This document shows positions 36,089-48,100 of a DNA stretch of 64,000 bases, piece by piece. The DNA is from Bondarzewia mesenterica (taxonomy: Eukaryota > Basidiomycota > Agaricomycetes > Russulales > Bondarzewiaceae), in contig SGPL01000070.1 of assembly GCA_004802705.1 (NCBI GenBank), positions 1 to 64,000 of the forward strand. The letters run 5' to 3'. The notes under the pieces are model-generated. The model ran no database searches. It was given only the letters and a program-made list of their open reading frames with translations, and was not told the origin of the DNA. Numbering within the stretch: the first letter of the stretch is position 1; the number at the start of each line of letters is the position of its first letter. A program made the translations under genes and the position numbers.

Positions 36089-37653
36089 ATGAAAGTATTC
36101 TACGATCCAGGCTGTCTTCTGCATGACCCTCCCTATGAAATCCTCTCGGGACAGCTGGTTCCATATTTTGAGAGCCCAGCACGGGCGCGAAACATAAAGC
36201 ATGAGCTGGAAAGCTCTCCGTCTTTCAAAATTATCGGTGCGGAGGGAGATCTGGATGTCCTGAAGTATGTGCGGATGGTTCATAATGAAGATTATATCCA
36301 GTACCTTCGCACAGCATATCAAGAATGGGTTGAGGATGGCGGTGACAAGGTGAGCCCCTTCTTATACACGTTCATTCTATTCACGGAACTTCAATCGTAG
36401 AGCGCCGTACTGCCAGAGACATTCCCGCATCCCAAATTGACCTCTGTCCTTCCATCAGAATATAATCCGGACGTAAAAACACTGTGCCCTATTGCCAAAG
36501 CCGGTACGCTTGTATCCGATAACATTGATCTCCGTTGCTCAACTGCAGGGCGACTTCTTTAGGCTTCTACTGCTTCGACCTGAGCTGCCCTATCACGGAA
36601 GGTTCGTTCACCATACCAGCTCGTGCATCATTCACTAACAGGCCGCGAGTACAGCTACTTATATGGCAATCACAGCTTCTGCTCGTGCCGCAATTTCCGC
36701 CGCGAAGTCTTTGACATCCTCTGCCAAGCCCTCAGGGCCCGAATCAAGCGTCTTCGCTTTAAGGTGAATATCATATACAATCACACAGATTCTGAAACTC
36801 AGCTTAACCTGCGATCAAGTCGTCCGCCTGGACACCATGCCGGCTCCTCACTTTGCGGCGGCTACTGTTTTTTTAACAACGTAGCTATTGCTGTTCGATT
36901 TCTACAAGATTCACATGCATCGACGATGTCGGAGGGATCCAATCCACAGGGTGAGATGTTGCCTATCGCTATTCTTGATATCGACTATCATCATGGTAAT
37001 GGAAGTAAGTGCAAGTCTTCACCAGTTATAGACTGCCACTTAAATCATTACAGCCCAAGAAATATTTTACTCGGATGGCAGCGTGCTCTACGTCTCTCTA
37101 CATGCGCAGAATGACTACCCTTGTATGTGTCATAGGGCCTTTTTCACGACATCATCTACCTATATCATTCATATGATCAGATTTCACTGGATCAACGAAA
37201 GAGAAGGGCTCTGGTGAAGGCTTGAACCGCAATATCAACTTTCCTCTCCCAAGGGGCACAACAGACGAATCATATAGCAGCACCCTCCGGAGCGCAGCCT
37301 CTCACATCAAGCACTTCAATCCTGCGTATCTAGCGGTGAGGTGCGCCACGGCCCCTGCTCTCTCACCCAAAGCAAGCGCTGATCTTGAACGTGATGCCAC
37401 TAGCCTCGGTGTGGACACTTACAAGGACGACCCGATCAGCGACTTCAAACTGACACATGCCTGCTACGGAGAGATCGGAAGGATCATTGCACGGCTAGAC
37501 AAGCCAACGCTGTTTGTTATGGAAGGGTGAGCCGTGTTCTGTGCCGTGTGCCGTGTGTGACGACGTTGATGGACGTATAGGGGATATGCTGTGGACGCTC
37601 TCGGGTCGAATGTCCGCGCTGTCCTTGAAGGCTTCGAGGGCACAGACGCATAG
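36089..37653 (+). CDS. Acetylpolyamine amidohydrolase / class II-type deacetylase
   Basis: Nine exons: 36089-36349, 36401-36503, 36563-36601, 36655-36763, 36820-37004, 37054-37122, 37181-37340, 37404-37526, 37581-37653; phases agree, 373 residues. MKVFYDPGCLLHDPPYEILSG and the arginase-deacetylase signatures are seen: SRPPGHHAG (about 172-179, active-site His pair), LDIDYHHGNGTQEIFY (about 222-237, Zn-binding Asp and His), LGVDTYKDDPISDF (second Zn Asp) and MEGGYAVD near the end. The start MK(V/I)(F/V)Y and the motif set fit the acetylpolyamine amidohydrolase branch rather than Rpd3 or Hos types. Likely substrates are acetylated polyamines or acetyl-lysine. It is read away from the RNA-dependent RNA polymerase gene. 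Confidence 0.9.
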
Positions 37654-37909
37654 ATATGGGTCTAGATTGACTGATGGTGCTGTTTGGACGTGTACGTTTA
37701 TAGGTCTTGCGAAGTGGCATTCACTTAAGTAAACTAGACAGAAAAGACATCCGCAGACACCTGACCACACACATTCGCATTTTATGAACAAAGTAGCAAC
37801 TGCAACATTCAGACTTGACGCGGAAAAAGACAATTTAAAACTACAGTACAGCGGATATAGAGCGTACACGGGAACACCACCACATATCGTATGCCGTGCA
37901 GCACGACCA

Positions 37910-39083
37910 TCACTTTCTCGCGAACGTGATCTAAAAATCAGAAAAAGGAAGATCAGCCTCTGATCAGATGAGCGAAAACAAGGATAAAACAGACCTTGAT
38001 TTTGTTTTCGCCATCCAACTTATAGTTGTGTAGCGCATCCTTGGCGACGGTGGCGCTCCCCTCGTCCATATACTCCACGAACGCGATATCCTTCTTTGTC
38101 GGGATAAGACGGACTTCGTGCAGGTTGGGGTACCTACACAGCGCGTCAGCAAAGTGCAAATGCTAGACGCGATGGCAAGGGAGGGTGCATACTGAGAGAA
38201 GAGGGCCATGAGCTGATCCTTGCTGACACTCTCGGGGAGGTTCTGCAGGAAGAGAATTTTGTTCGGAGGGAGGTACTCGTCCGGCATCTGGACATTCGGC
38301 CTCTTCGGAGCGGGCGCGGCGTTCGCGCCGTCCACTATAACAGACCGTGAGGTTCCACAAATCAAAGTAACAAGGATAGAAATAACGCACTCTCGGATGC
38401 CATACGCTTATCCCGGAACTTCCGCTTCAAGGGGTTAGTGTACCGCGTCGTCTCTGCGAACGTATCAGCCTGCGTCATACAAGAATGGATTATGAGCGCG
38501 CACTCTTATTGTCCTCCCGTCTCTTCTTATGCAGCTCAAAATTGGCCGCATCGAGCCTCCTCACCACGGCATCCGACCGTGTACGCGCGAACGAGATTTG
38601 CTACGCCGACCGATACATAATCAGCACTGCGTCTCAGGACCGATAACGGAAAAGTCGAAGGGGGGATTCACCATGGGTTTAGAGTACAGTGGGAACCCTT
38701 TGACCTCCTTCAATGCCTTCTGTGCGATATCAGCAGAAGCGAACGACACAAAGGCCTGTCCGCGCATCCGAAGATTGTCATGGGCGACCACATCTAGGAC
38801 TTCGCCGTACGACTTGAACAGGCCACGCAGCGAGGCCTTGAGTACTTTGTAACACAGCACCACGTCAAGTTAGAATCCCATTGCAACTGCTGAGTTGAAA
38901 TAGAGAAGAAGTAGACATCGTACCGCTGATTTTGATCTTCTCGTTCAGATTCTGGATGTACAACGTCTCTGAAACAAATTCCGGCTCCTCTTGTTTCGGT
39001 GGAATAGCCGCTGCAACGGGGATTGGAATTCCAGTTGGTTGTTCTACCTTTGGGGCCAACGGGGGTGGAGTGATTTCGGACAT
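37910..39083 (-). CDS. U1A/U2B''-type spliceosomal RRM protein
   Basis: Exons 39083-38924, 38844-38672, 38600-38504, 38453-38391, 38334-38193, 38133-37995 and 37930-37910 give 264 residues. RRM1: ETLYIQNLNEKI (RNP2), LRGLFKSYGEVLDVVAHDN, RGQAFVSFASADIAQKAL (RNP1), then PM-QISFARTRSDA. A basic linker (NPLKRKFRDKRM) is followed by RRM2: NKILFLQNLPESVSKDQLMALF, YPNLHEVRLIPTKKDIAFVEY, ending KIKITFARK. This layout is that of U1A/U2B''/SNF, which bind U1 and U2 snRNA stem-loops. Fungi often have one protein serving both. The seven-exon structure includes a final 21-nt exon. Confidence 0.93.
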
Positions 39084-39362
39084 CTTGAAGAAAAGGAGCC
39101 TGCAATGACTTGGAGCTCGAGTTTGCGATCGGTCAGTGGACAAAGCGAATCTTAGCTGCTCGAGCCTCGGCAAAGTCCGGCAGGACGGTGGCGTCGAGCC
39201 CATAGTCAGTTATCAAACTTCGAGTCAATCCCATCTTTCTTTCTTATACAAGGCAAGTATTATAACAGGAATAACAACAGGGATAACCATTGTTTTCTGA
39301 CTTCTCTCCCACAGATGAGAATCCTGCCAACACCTTCGCCGGGTCTCATTCTGAAGCGAACC

Positions 39363-41612
39363 TTACCTCTCGCCATTCTCATCATACTCGTATTCCACAT
39401 AGACCGGCAACCACTGCATCGCCCTCGCCCTTTCCCTCGCCTCCTCCTTCCCCCACTTGACCCCCGAACTTCCCTCGTCAATAGCCTGTTCCACCACCGC
39501 TACGGCAACTTCAAAGTTGACCTCAGGCGCATCCGCGAAATCGGGCAACAGCGAATCATCTGGATCTTTGAGTGCAGGAGAGAGCGAGGCGAGGCGCTGC
39601 GCACCCGCGAGGATCATGCTGTCCGTGAGGCTGCGTGATTGTGAGAGGACGGCGCGCGCGCCGAGACCGGGGTAAATGAGTGCGTCTTGATAATTTGGTT
39701 TAATCCAAAGCTAAGTGGATCGGTATGCATGGAGATCAAGACTCACTGTTGCATTCTGCGATTCTAACTCGTAGAAACCGCGATCAGCAACCTTCAATGA
39801 CGAATTACACGGACGAAGAACTCACATGTATTCTTTTCCATTCGGCATCTTGGCAGGCGGGAAAGGACTTCCTGTCGCTAATAACGCCTTACCTCCTGAC
39901 CATTCGTTTGCCTTCGCCGGGTCGATTTCTACAAGTCGACTAGGGTTAGACAAAGGCATGATAATCGGTCTTTCGCAGCCTTTTGCCATCTCCTTCACGA
40001 CCTCCTCCGTGAAGCCGCCCGCGTGGGTGGAGCACCCAATAAGGATCGTCGGCTTAACCTTCTTCACGACCTCCAATAAACCGACCTCGCCCTTTTCGTT
40101 CGTAGACACCCCATCCCATTCAGCATCCGGGCGAACGAACTCACGCAACGACGGGCGGATCTTGTCTGGACCAAGCGAGTCTTTAATGAGGCCAAATCTG
40201 TCGATAAGGTAGAAGACCTTGTTGGCCTCCTCGCGAGATACCGAATCGCGTAGCACAAGAGCATCACGTAGTTGATATGCAATCCCCAAACCTGCGGATC
40301 CCGCCCCGTAAATGATGATGCGCTGATCTGCGAGCTTGCTCTTCGTCACACCAATGGCGGACATGACGGCTGCAAGGGTGACTGCACCCGTTCCTTGACT
40401 GTTCGAGACATCAGCGACAATAGGGTTTTGCGTGCTTTGTATGGCTTACACGTCGTCGTTGAAGACAGCGTGCTGGTCCCTATATAACTCGAGCAGCCGT
40501 TGCGCATTCGAGACGCCGAAATCCTCGAAATGCAACAGACTGTGCGGGTAATACTTTCGCACCAGTTGGATGAACCTATAAGAAATGGTTCAGTCAAAAC
40601 AGGGATCCATCTCGAAGAACTTGAATCACTGAACTTGTCGATGAATTTGTCGTATTCTTCATCACGAATGCGGTTGTGCGGCCATCCCTGGAGGTAATGA
40701 TTACGATTGTATGAAAGTACGAGTAATTTGAACACGTACCACGTAGAGATTATCTTTCAAAAGTGATTCATTGTCAGTTCCGACATCGAGTGTCACGCTC
40801 AACGACCTTGACGGATCAATCCCACCGACCAAGCTATACATGAAGTGTTCTCAGACCGCTTAGAATTATAAGACAGCCAGATACGCACGTGTAGATAACC
40901 GACTTGGCCGCAGAAATCTAGCGTCGCATGCATCAAGGACACAGTACTCACAGTGCTGCATTGAAAGGGTCACCTACCCCGATGCCCTTGATCCGTCGTT
41001 AGAGGGAGCACGAGTGGATTTCAGATCGGTCAACACTCACACCGACTCCCTGATCTCCTATGCCAAGAATTGCCTCCGCATCCGAGCAAACGATCAAGTC
41101 AATTTCGCGACCTCGTGTCTGTTCCAGGAAATCCTCCTCCATGGACTCCTGATGAGGAAAGGTCAAGTACAGACCCTCGCTTCGTCGAAATAGATGGGAG
41201 TACTGGGCAATAGCATCTGCCTATGAAGAAGTAAACGCAAAGTGAAAGTTACAAACAAGGTGGGAAAACAACGTAGCCCGCTCACCTCGGTCGGCGTATA
41301 GATGATGGGAATGAGCTCGCGCAGATGACGTTGTACGAGCTGATAATACAGCACCCAGTTCTGATCCTTCATACTCTGCAAGAATGAATTCTTCCGGATG
41401 GGCTCTGTACGCGAATTGAGTTGGTCATATGCGCGAGCGCATTGTTCGTCAATGGTATTGACGCGGTGAGGCAGGCGCCCCGTGAGCCCGAACGCCTTGC
41501 GTTCGCGTTCTGTGAATGCAGTGCCTTTGTTCCAGCGGGGGCTAGTCAGGATCGCGTCACCACGTAGGGCAACCCGGTATGTCTTCTGTGAGTTGGGGAT
41601 CGTCGAGGACAT
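39363..41612 (-). CDS. Malic enzyme (NAD-dependent type)
   Basis: Multi-exon gene on the minus strand. The chain runs MSSTIPNSQKTYRVALRGDA, GLTGRLPHRVNTIDEQCARAYDQL, LRELIPIIYTPTE, LYLTFPHQESM, DAEAILGIGDQGVG, VTLDVGTDNESLL, HFEDFGVSNAQRLL, FNDDVQGTGAVTLAA, the Rossmann motif YGAGSAGLGIAYQL, GCSTHAGGFTEEVV, PIIMPLSNPSRL and a C-terminal YPGLGFGA-type block. The FEDF and NDDVQGT residues bind metal and substrate. The reaction is oxidative decarboxylation of malate to pyruvate. Without an obvious mitochondrial presequence the location is open; an in-frame extension upstream of 41612 has no ATG. A TATA-like CATATAAA on the minus strand (41800-41807) lies 188 bp upstream. Exon borders were not all fixed to the base. 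Confidence 0.92.
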
Positions 41613-42128
41613 ACTTGAATTCGTACTTATACGAGTAGCGATGGTGAAGAGATGATACGGGCTCTGCACGCTCTGGACTCTCACTGAAGAATACGAATAT
41701 CGATGTCGTCATGAGTTTGTATAAGGAGATACTAATCAGATGGTCGGAGATTGGTCGGAGACGCGCTGAGAACAAAAGGCGGACTAGCTCTTGCGGGAGT
41801 TTATATGTAGCATCCAGTCCTAGTAGCCGGGACTCTCAAGGCATACTTCTTCTGGGAAAATTTGGGAGAAAGGAGGTTAAATCGCTAACACTGGACGACG
41901 TGGTACACGATCCAAGTTGTGTCGACAATCAAAATGTTTGCGAATTGATTTTGGAACGTGAAGCTCAGATTAAGCTCAGATAGCAAGCCAGCCTCAGCCA
42001 ACGACGTTCTGGCGCTTAGCATGACTGCGCAGCGGCTCTGCACAGACAATCCAACCTTTTCCCCACCGATCGATATTTCCACAGATATTTCTCATTGACA
42101 TCTCCTCGAATTTCTTTTGCACAGAGAT
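41613..42128. promoter_or_regulatory. Divergent promoter, malic enzyme and helicase-AAA+ gene
   Basis: 516 bp between two start codons on opposite strands. TATA-like sequence for malic enzyme at 41800-41807. No clear TATA for the helicase-AAA+ gene. Confidence 0.5.
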
Positions 42129-45100
42129 ATGGATAATCCCAGAGCCGTCAAGCTTCGGAAACATTTTGACAGTATTATCAGCGGCAAGCAGCCTCTGACC
42201 CGCTCCAATAATCCCCTCTTCATAGAGGCCATCTGCGCAGCGCCAGATGCTGCGGCTTATATCCATAAACTCATCTCAAGCGACAAAGGTCTCATTTGCC
42301 TGCAAGCATCTATGCGCTTTGACCTCAGCGTTGCTTTTTTCAACGGATCTGCGACTACACTTCTCAGCTACATTTCGTCCTCAGATCTCACCAGCATCGG
42401 TGGCGGGTCATTTTTACAGCCGGTTCTACTTTCAATTACCGAGCCACCGATCTTCTGGACGCCCTTCAAGGAAGCTTTTCAGGCTGGGCTGTTACAGGAG
42501 AAAGCGCAGGCGTGTTTTGCATGGCTTCTTCTCCAGCTCATCTCGTTGCCGGGAGAGCCTGAACTGGTCAGCTCATATCGAGAGATCGCACAAGATCCAT
42601 GCATCATAGAGACCCTTCTATCATCATCGAACTATGACGTCCGGTCTATCGCGCAGAGGATCCAGCACATCATAGCTACTTGTAGTATTGGTGCTGCTGT
42701 TGACTTCGAAACCGGCCCTGGAGGCCGGCATGACAACGATTTTGTCGACTTTCGCGAAATCGCGATTCTCCCGACAGCAGATGAGCTCATCTCCAAGGAG
42801 CCTGCCTTCCTTCGTCCCAGTGCCATCTTGGATGACCCTGATACGAAGGATACCCGTATCGCTACCCATCTTGACAACCAATTCCGCCTGTTGAGGGAGG
42901 ACATGGTGTACGAGATGCGAGAGGAGCTCCAAATCATTCTTGCTCTGAAGAAAGGCAAACACCGCAGTTTTAGAATTGATGGGCTCACGGTTCTCGATAT
43001 TCACTATAAAGTCTCGGACGACAAGAAGTGCAAATGGGGTATAACCCTGCAGTGTCACGATGACCCGTTTAAGGGCATCAAAGCCAAGGACCGAAAGGCA
43101 TATCTTGACGAGAATCGGAAACTATTTCGGCACCAGTCGATGGCTTGCCTCCTTGTCGATGAGGAGATTGTGGCTTTCCCTACCATCAATCGAGACGAGA
43201 ACCTTCTAACACAGACGCCGCCAATCATTGTTCTCCAGCTAGAAGGTCAGAAGAGTACCACCACAACTCTTCTGAGGCTTCACAGGGCCAAGCCTGAGCA
43301 TATCAGGCTTCTGCAAATTGATACAGCCGTCTTTTCTTATGAACCAGTCCTGAAGGCGCTGCAAGAAAAGCAGAATATTCCCCTCTCATCTGAGTTGTTC
43401 TTTTGGACGAACGACACCATCTTGGAGTCGCCCTCTGGTCAGGCGAGTACTCGAAGCATTGTGGAGACCATAAGGGCCGATCCTGGCCAAAATCTCCAAC
43501 GATTATTGAACATATCTCGTTCAGTCAAACTCGATAAGGCCCAGGCTAACTCATTGGTCTCAGGGCTTTCGCAAAGGGTCTCGTTGATACAGGGTCCTCC
43601 AGGTACGTTCGCATCCTCATCAGTTTATGACGTCTTGTATAATCATTTGTCCACTTTGCCATCCACGCAGGTACCGGCAAATCATTTATCGGAGCGCTTC
43701 TTGCCAAGGTCCTCCACGACTTCGCGAAACAGACCATCCTCGTCGTCTGCTATACCAACCATGCTCTCGACCAATTTCTCGAGGATCTCCTTGATATCGG
43801 TATTCCAGAAGCGAGTATTGTCCGGCTCGGTGGAAAGTCATCTGCAAGGACGGCCAATCTTGCGCTCCAGAAACAGACAAGGACTTACAAGCTGGGGCGA
43901 CCGGATTGGCAGGAAATTAATGAGCTGAAGTCCGAGTCCAACTCGCTCTCTGATGAGCTTGTTCGCAACTTCCAGGAATATAAGCAATTCAACCCGTTCA
44001 ATAAGCTCGATGATATTCTGGAGTATCTCGAGTTTGAACATTCCGAGTACTTCGAGGCATTCCTCGTCCCGCAGACCACCGACGGCATGCGGCAAGTAGG
44101 GAGGAAGGGCCGAGATATCAGGCCAGATTATCTCTTGGAGCGATGGGTCAAAGGCAACAATGCAGGAATTTTCAACAGCGCTCCTCATGTCAAAGAAGCC
44201 AGGGAGATATGGAGTATGCCCCACAAATTCCGATCAAGCCAGGTCAAGCAATGGTCTGAGGATATGTTGAAGGATCTTGTCGAGCGTTTTTGCACTGGCG
44301 CTAGCAGATACAATGAGTGCCAAAACGAAATTGAACGCAAGTTCAACCAGAGTAACGCTGCCATCCTCCGCGACAAGCGCATCATCGGGTGCACTACAAC
44401 TGGGGCGGCCAAGTATCGCGAGGATATCAGCGCAGCCCGACCGGATGTGCTGCTAGTGGAAGAGGCTGGAGAAATCCTCGAGAGCCACATCCTCACGGCG
44501 CTTGCGCCTGAAACAAAACGACTTATCCTCATTGGGGACCACAAGTGCGTGATTTTTTCCTCCATTATCTCCGCAATTTCAGCATGCTCACAGTGCCACG
44601 GGTTCATCAACTGGCATATTACTCAGGCAATTGCGCCCCAAAGTGAATCACTACCTGCTCACGGTGGAGAAGGGCGAAGGTTATGATCTCAATCGGAGTC
44701 TTTTTGAGCGACTAGTCCTCAAAGGTTATCCGCATGAAACGCTCAGGATTCAACATCGCATGCGTCCCGAAATTTCTTCCCTTGTGCAACAGCTCACGTA
44801 TCCTGAACTCCTTGATGATCCAAAGACTCAGGGTCGTCCAGACCTACGAGGCGTCCGTGATAATGTTGTATTCATCAATCACGACAAACCCGAAGACGAA
44901 GTGTTGCAACTCGAAGAACGTAGGGACCCAAGCACAAAATCTTCGAAGCAGAACATGTGCGTTATCCACTCAATTGTCTTAAATCGGTGAACTCAGTGCT
45001 GAGGACTTGAAAGGTTTGAGGTGCAGATGATCTTGAAGATTGTCCGCTACCTGGCTCAGCAAGGGTATGGGACCGACAAGATCGTCATATTGACACCCTA

Positions 45101-48100
45101 TCTCGGACAACTGCGAGAGCTGAAGGAGGAGCTGAAGAAGGACAATGACCCCATCCTCAATGACCTCGATTCCTATGATTTGGTCCGTGCTGGACTGCTA
45201 TCTGCGTCCGCGGCCAAGATATCTAAGAGGCCGATTCATCTTGCCACAATAGGTATGTATTAGCTCGAACGTTATGACAAAATGGCAAACTCACCCTTTG
45301 CCGCGCCATAGACAACTATCAAGGCGAAGAAAGTGACATCGTCATTGTGTCCCTTACTAGGAGCAACAGCAACAATGATATCGGCTTCATGTCTTCGCCT
45401 GAGCGCCTAACTGTCCTGCTTTCCAGAGCACGCAACGCGTTTATTATGGTCGGAAACGCCCAGACGTTCATGCACGCTCGCAAAGGAAATGAAATCTGGA
45501 TCAAGTTGTTCGATTTGCTCGGGAATAATGGACATATTTACGATGGACTTCCCGTGCGATGCGAACGTCACACGGATCGGATTGCACTTCTGAAGTCCCC
45601 TGACGACTTCGACAAGGAGTGTCCAGACGGTGGTTGCCCAGAGCCATGGTACGTTCCCCTCGCGTCATCTTCCGCGACGCGAAAACCAAGTTTGACCTTA
45701 CCTTCGCTTTCCGTCAGCAAAACCATCCTGAACTGTGGCATCCATCACTGTACCTCAAAATGTCATCAGCTCTCAGACCACTCAAAGATGCTGTGCGAAT
45801 ACATCATGTATTCAAAATGTCCCAAGAGCCATCAGCAGCAGTGGAAATGCCACAAAGGCCCACCTCCATCATGTGCTAAATGCGATCGCGAGAAGAAGGT
45901 TGAGGATAAGAGGAAGCAAGAAGAGTTTGCCAGGCAAGAGAAGCGTGATGAGGAGCAGCGATTGCATGCACGAAAGCTGACAGAAATCGAAGACCAAATC
46001 GCCCGAGAGAGAGATGCCATACGGGATGTGCAGCTTGCAGAAGAGAGAAAATACGCCTTGGAACAGAAGGAAAAGGACCTGAAAGACGTAGCTGCCCTAG
46101 CTGCGCAAGCTACTTCCCTCGCCTCCAGGACCAAGACCGCACCGCCACCGAAGAGCACGCCTCCGAGTCGGGAAACGGGGATAAATTCCAGCTATCAACC
46201 GAAGACGGACGCACCATCAAAGGCAGGAAAACGCAATACAGAGTCCAAGCCGGTCCCACCTCCAGCTCAATCCGCAGCACGAGAAGAGTGGCAACGGCGA
46301 AAGGATGTGGACGGAGAAGTCAACGATGCCATCGACGCCATCATGGAAATGGTCGGGCTTGAGGATGTCAAACAGCAGGTGCTCGTCATTAAGGACAAAG
46401 TCGATATCGTCAAGCGACAAAACTCGGACCTCAAGGGAGAACGTTTCAATGTCTCGATGCTCGGAAACCCCGGAACTGGTAAATCCACATTCTGTGCAAC
46501 GCAGTCAGCATTGACAAGACTTTGTATTCGTAGGAAAAACAACCGTTGCGAGGCATTATGGCAAATTCCTCGCATCCGTCCAAGTGATTCCTGGCAGTCT
46601 TTTCATCGAGACTACTGGATCTGGATTGGCACAGGATGGCATCCCTGGCATCAAAAAGAAGATCGAGACAGTCATCAATGCCGGAGGGGGCACCATTTTT
46701 GTTGACGAGGCTTACCAACTGACTGGCCAACACAATTTCCAAGGTGGCCAAGTCCTGGATTACTTACTAGCGGAGATGGAAAACCACGTCGGAAAGATTG
46801 TCTTCATCTTCGCAGGATACAACAAAGAGATGGAGAAATTCTTCGAGCACAATCCAGGTCTGCCGAGTCGAGTGCCTTTCAAATTACAGTTCAAGGATTA
46901 TGAGGATTCTGAGCTCTTGGGCATGTTGGAAAATCTTATCGAGAAGAGGTTCGAAGGCAAGATGAAGGTCGAGGACGGGATTAGGGGGCTTTACGGGCGC
47001 ATTGCCGTGTCTCGTCTGGGTCGAGGCCGAGGTCAGAATGGTTTTGGCAATGCTCGCGCATTGGGCACCCTGTTTGATAAAATTCGACAACGGCAGGCGG
47101 CGAGAATCAGCCAAGAGCGTCGGCAGGGACAGCAACCCGACGACTTCCTGCTTGTCAAGGAAGACTTCATTGGTCCGGATCCCTCCAAGGTGATGGCCGA
47201 GAGTGCTGCATGGACGAAACTTCAATCTATGATAGGATTGGGGGCGGTCAAAAAGTCTGTTGCCAACTTTTTTTCAATGGTCAGCATGAACTACGAGAGG
47301 GAATTGCTGGAGAAATCGCCTTACCAAGTTTCTCTCAATCGCGTGTTCCTCGGTTCGCCTGGGACTGGCAAAACCACTGTGGCTAAGCTATACGGTCGCA
47401 TTCTAGCAGATCTTGGTCTCATCAGCAATGGCGAGGGTGAGTTGCTGCAATACTCGTACGATGTTGCTTAACTTGAGTTTTCTTTATCGTCAGTCGTCAT
47501 GAAGAATCCAGCAGATTTCATTGGTAGTGCTCTTGGACAATCTGAGGAGCAGACGAAGACCATTCTAGCAAGCACTGTTGGAAAGGTTCTCATCATTGAC
47601 GAGGTTAGTACACATACAATCACTCAATTCAAAAAAAAAACGATTGCTCACAAATCCAGGCTTACATGCTCTACGGAGGCTCCGGTAGCAAAGGCACTGC
47701 AGATCCGTACAAAACAGCCGTGATTGATACCATCGTCGCAGAAGTGCAGAGTGTTCCTGGAGAGGATCGCTGCGTTCTCCTGCTCGGCTATAAGCAGCAA
47801 ATTGAGGAAATGTTCCAGGTGAGACATTATGGGACTACCTTATCAGTCAATAACTCATCGAAACGTTCTTGGGTCGCTCAAGAACGTCAATCCAGGCCTG
47901 GCGCGAAGGTTCGCAATTGAGAACGCGTTTCATTTCGAGGACTATTCGGATCCGGAGTTGCTCCAAGCCCTCGAATGGAAACTGAAAGATCAAGACCTCT
48001 CAGCAACGGATGCAGCGAAAACCGTGGCCATCGAAGTTCTCAGTCGTGCTCGCAATCGACCCAACTTTGGTAATATCGGCGAGGTAGAGAACCTACTCAG

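Noticed and set aside
47470..47500. Frame break in the AAA+ region as a split into two genes
   Set aside because: A normal intron (47437-47493) joins the second Walker A half to its Walker B half in phase.
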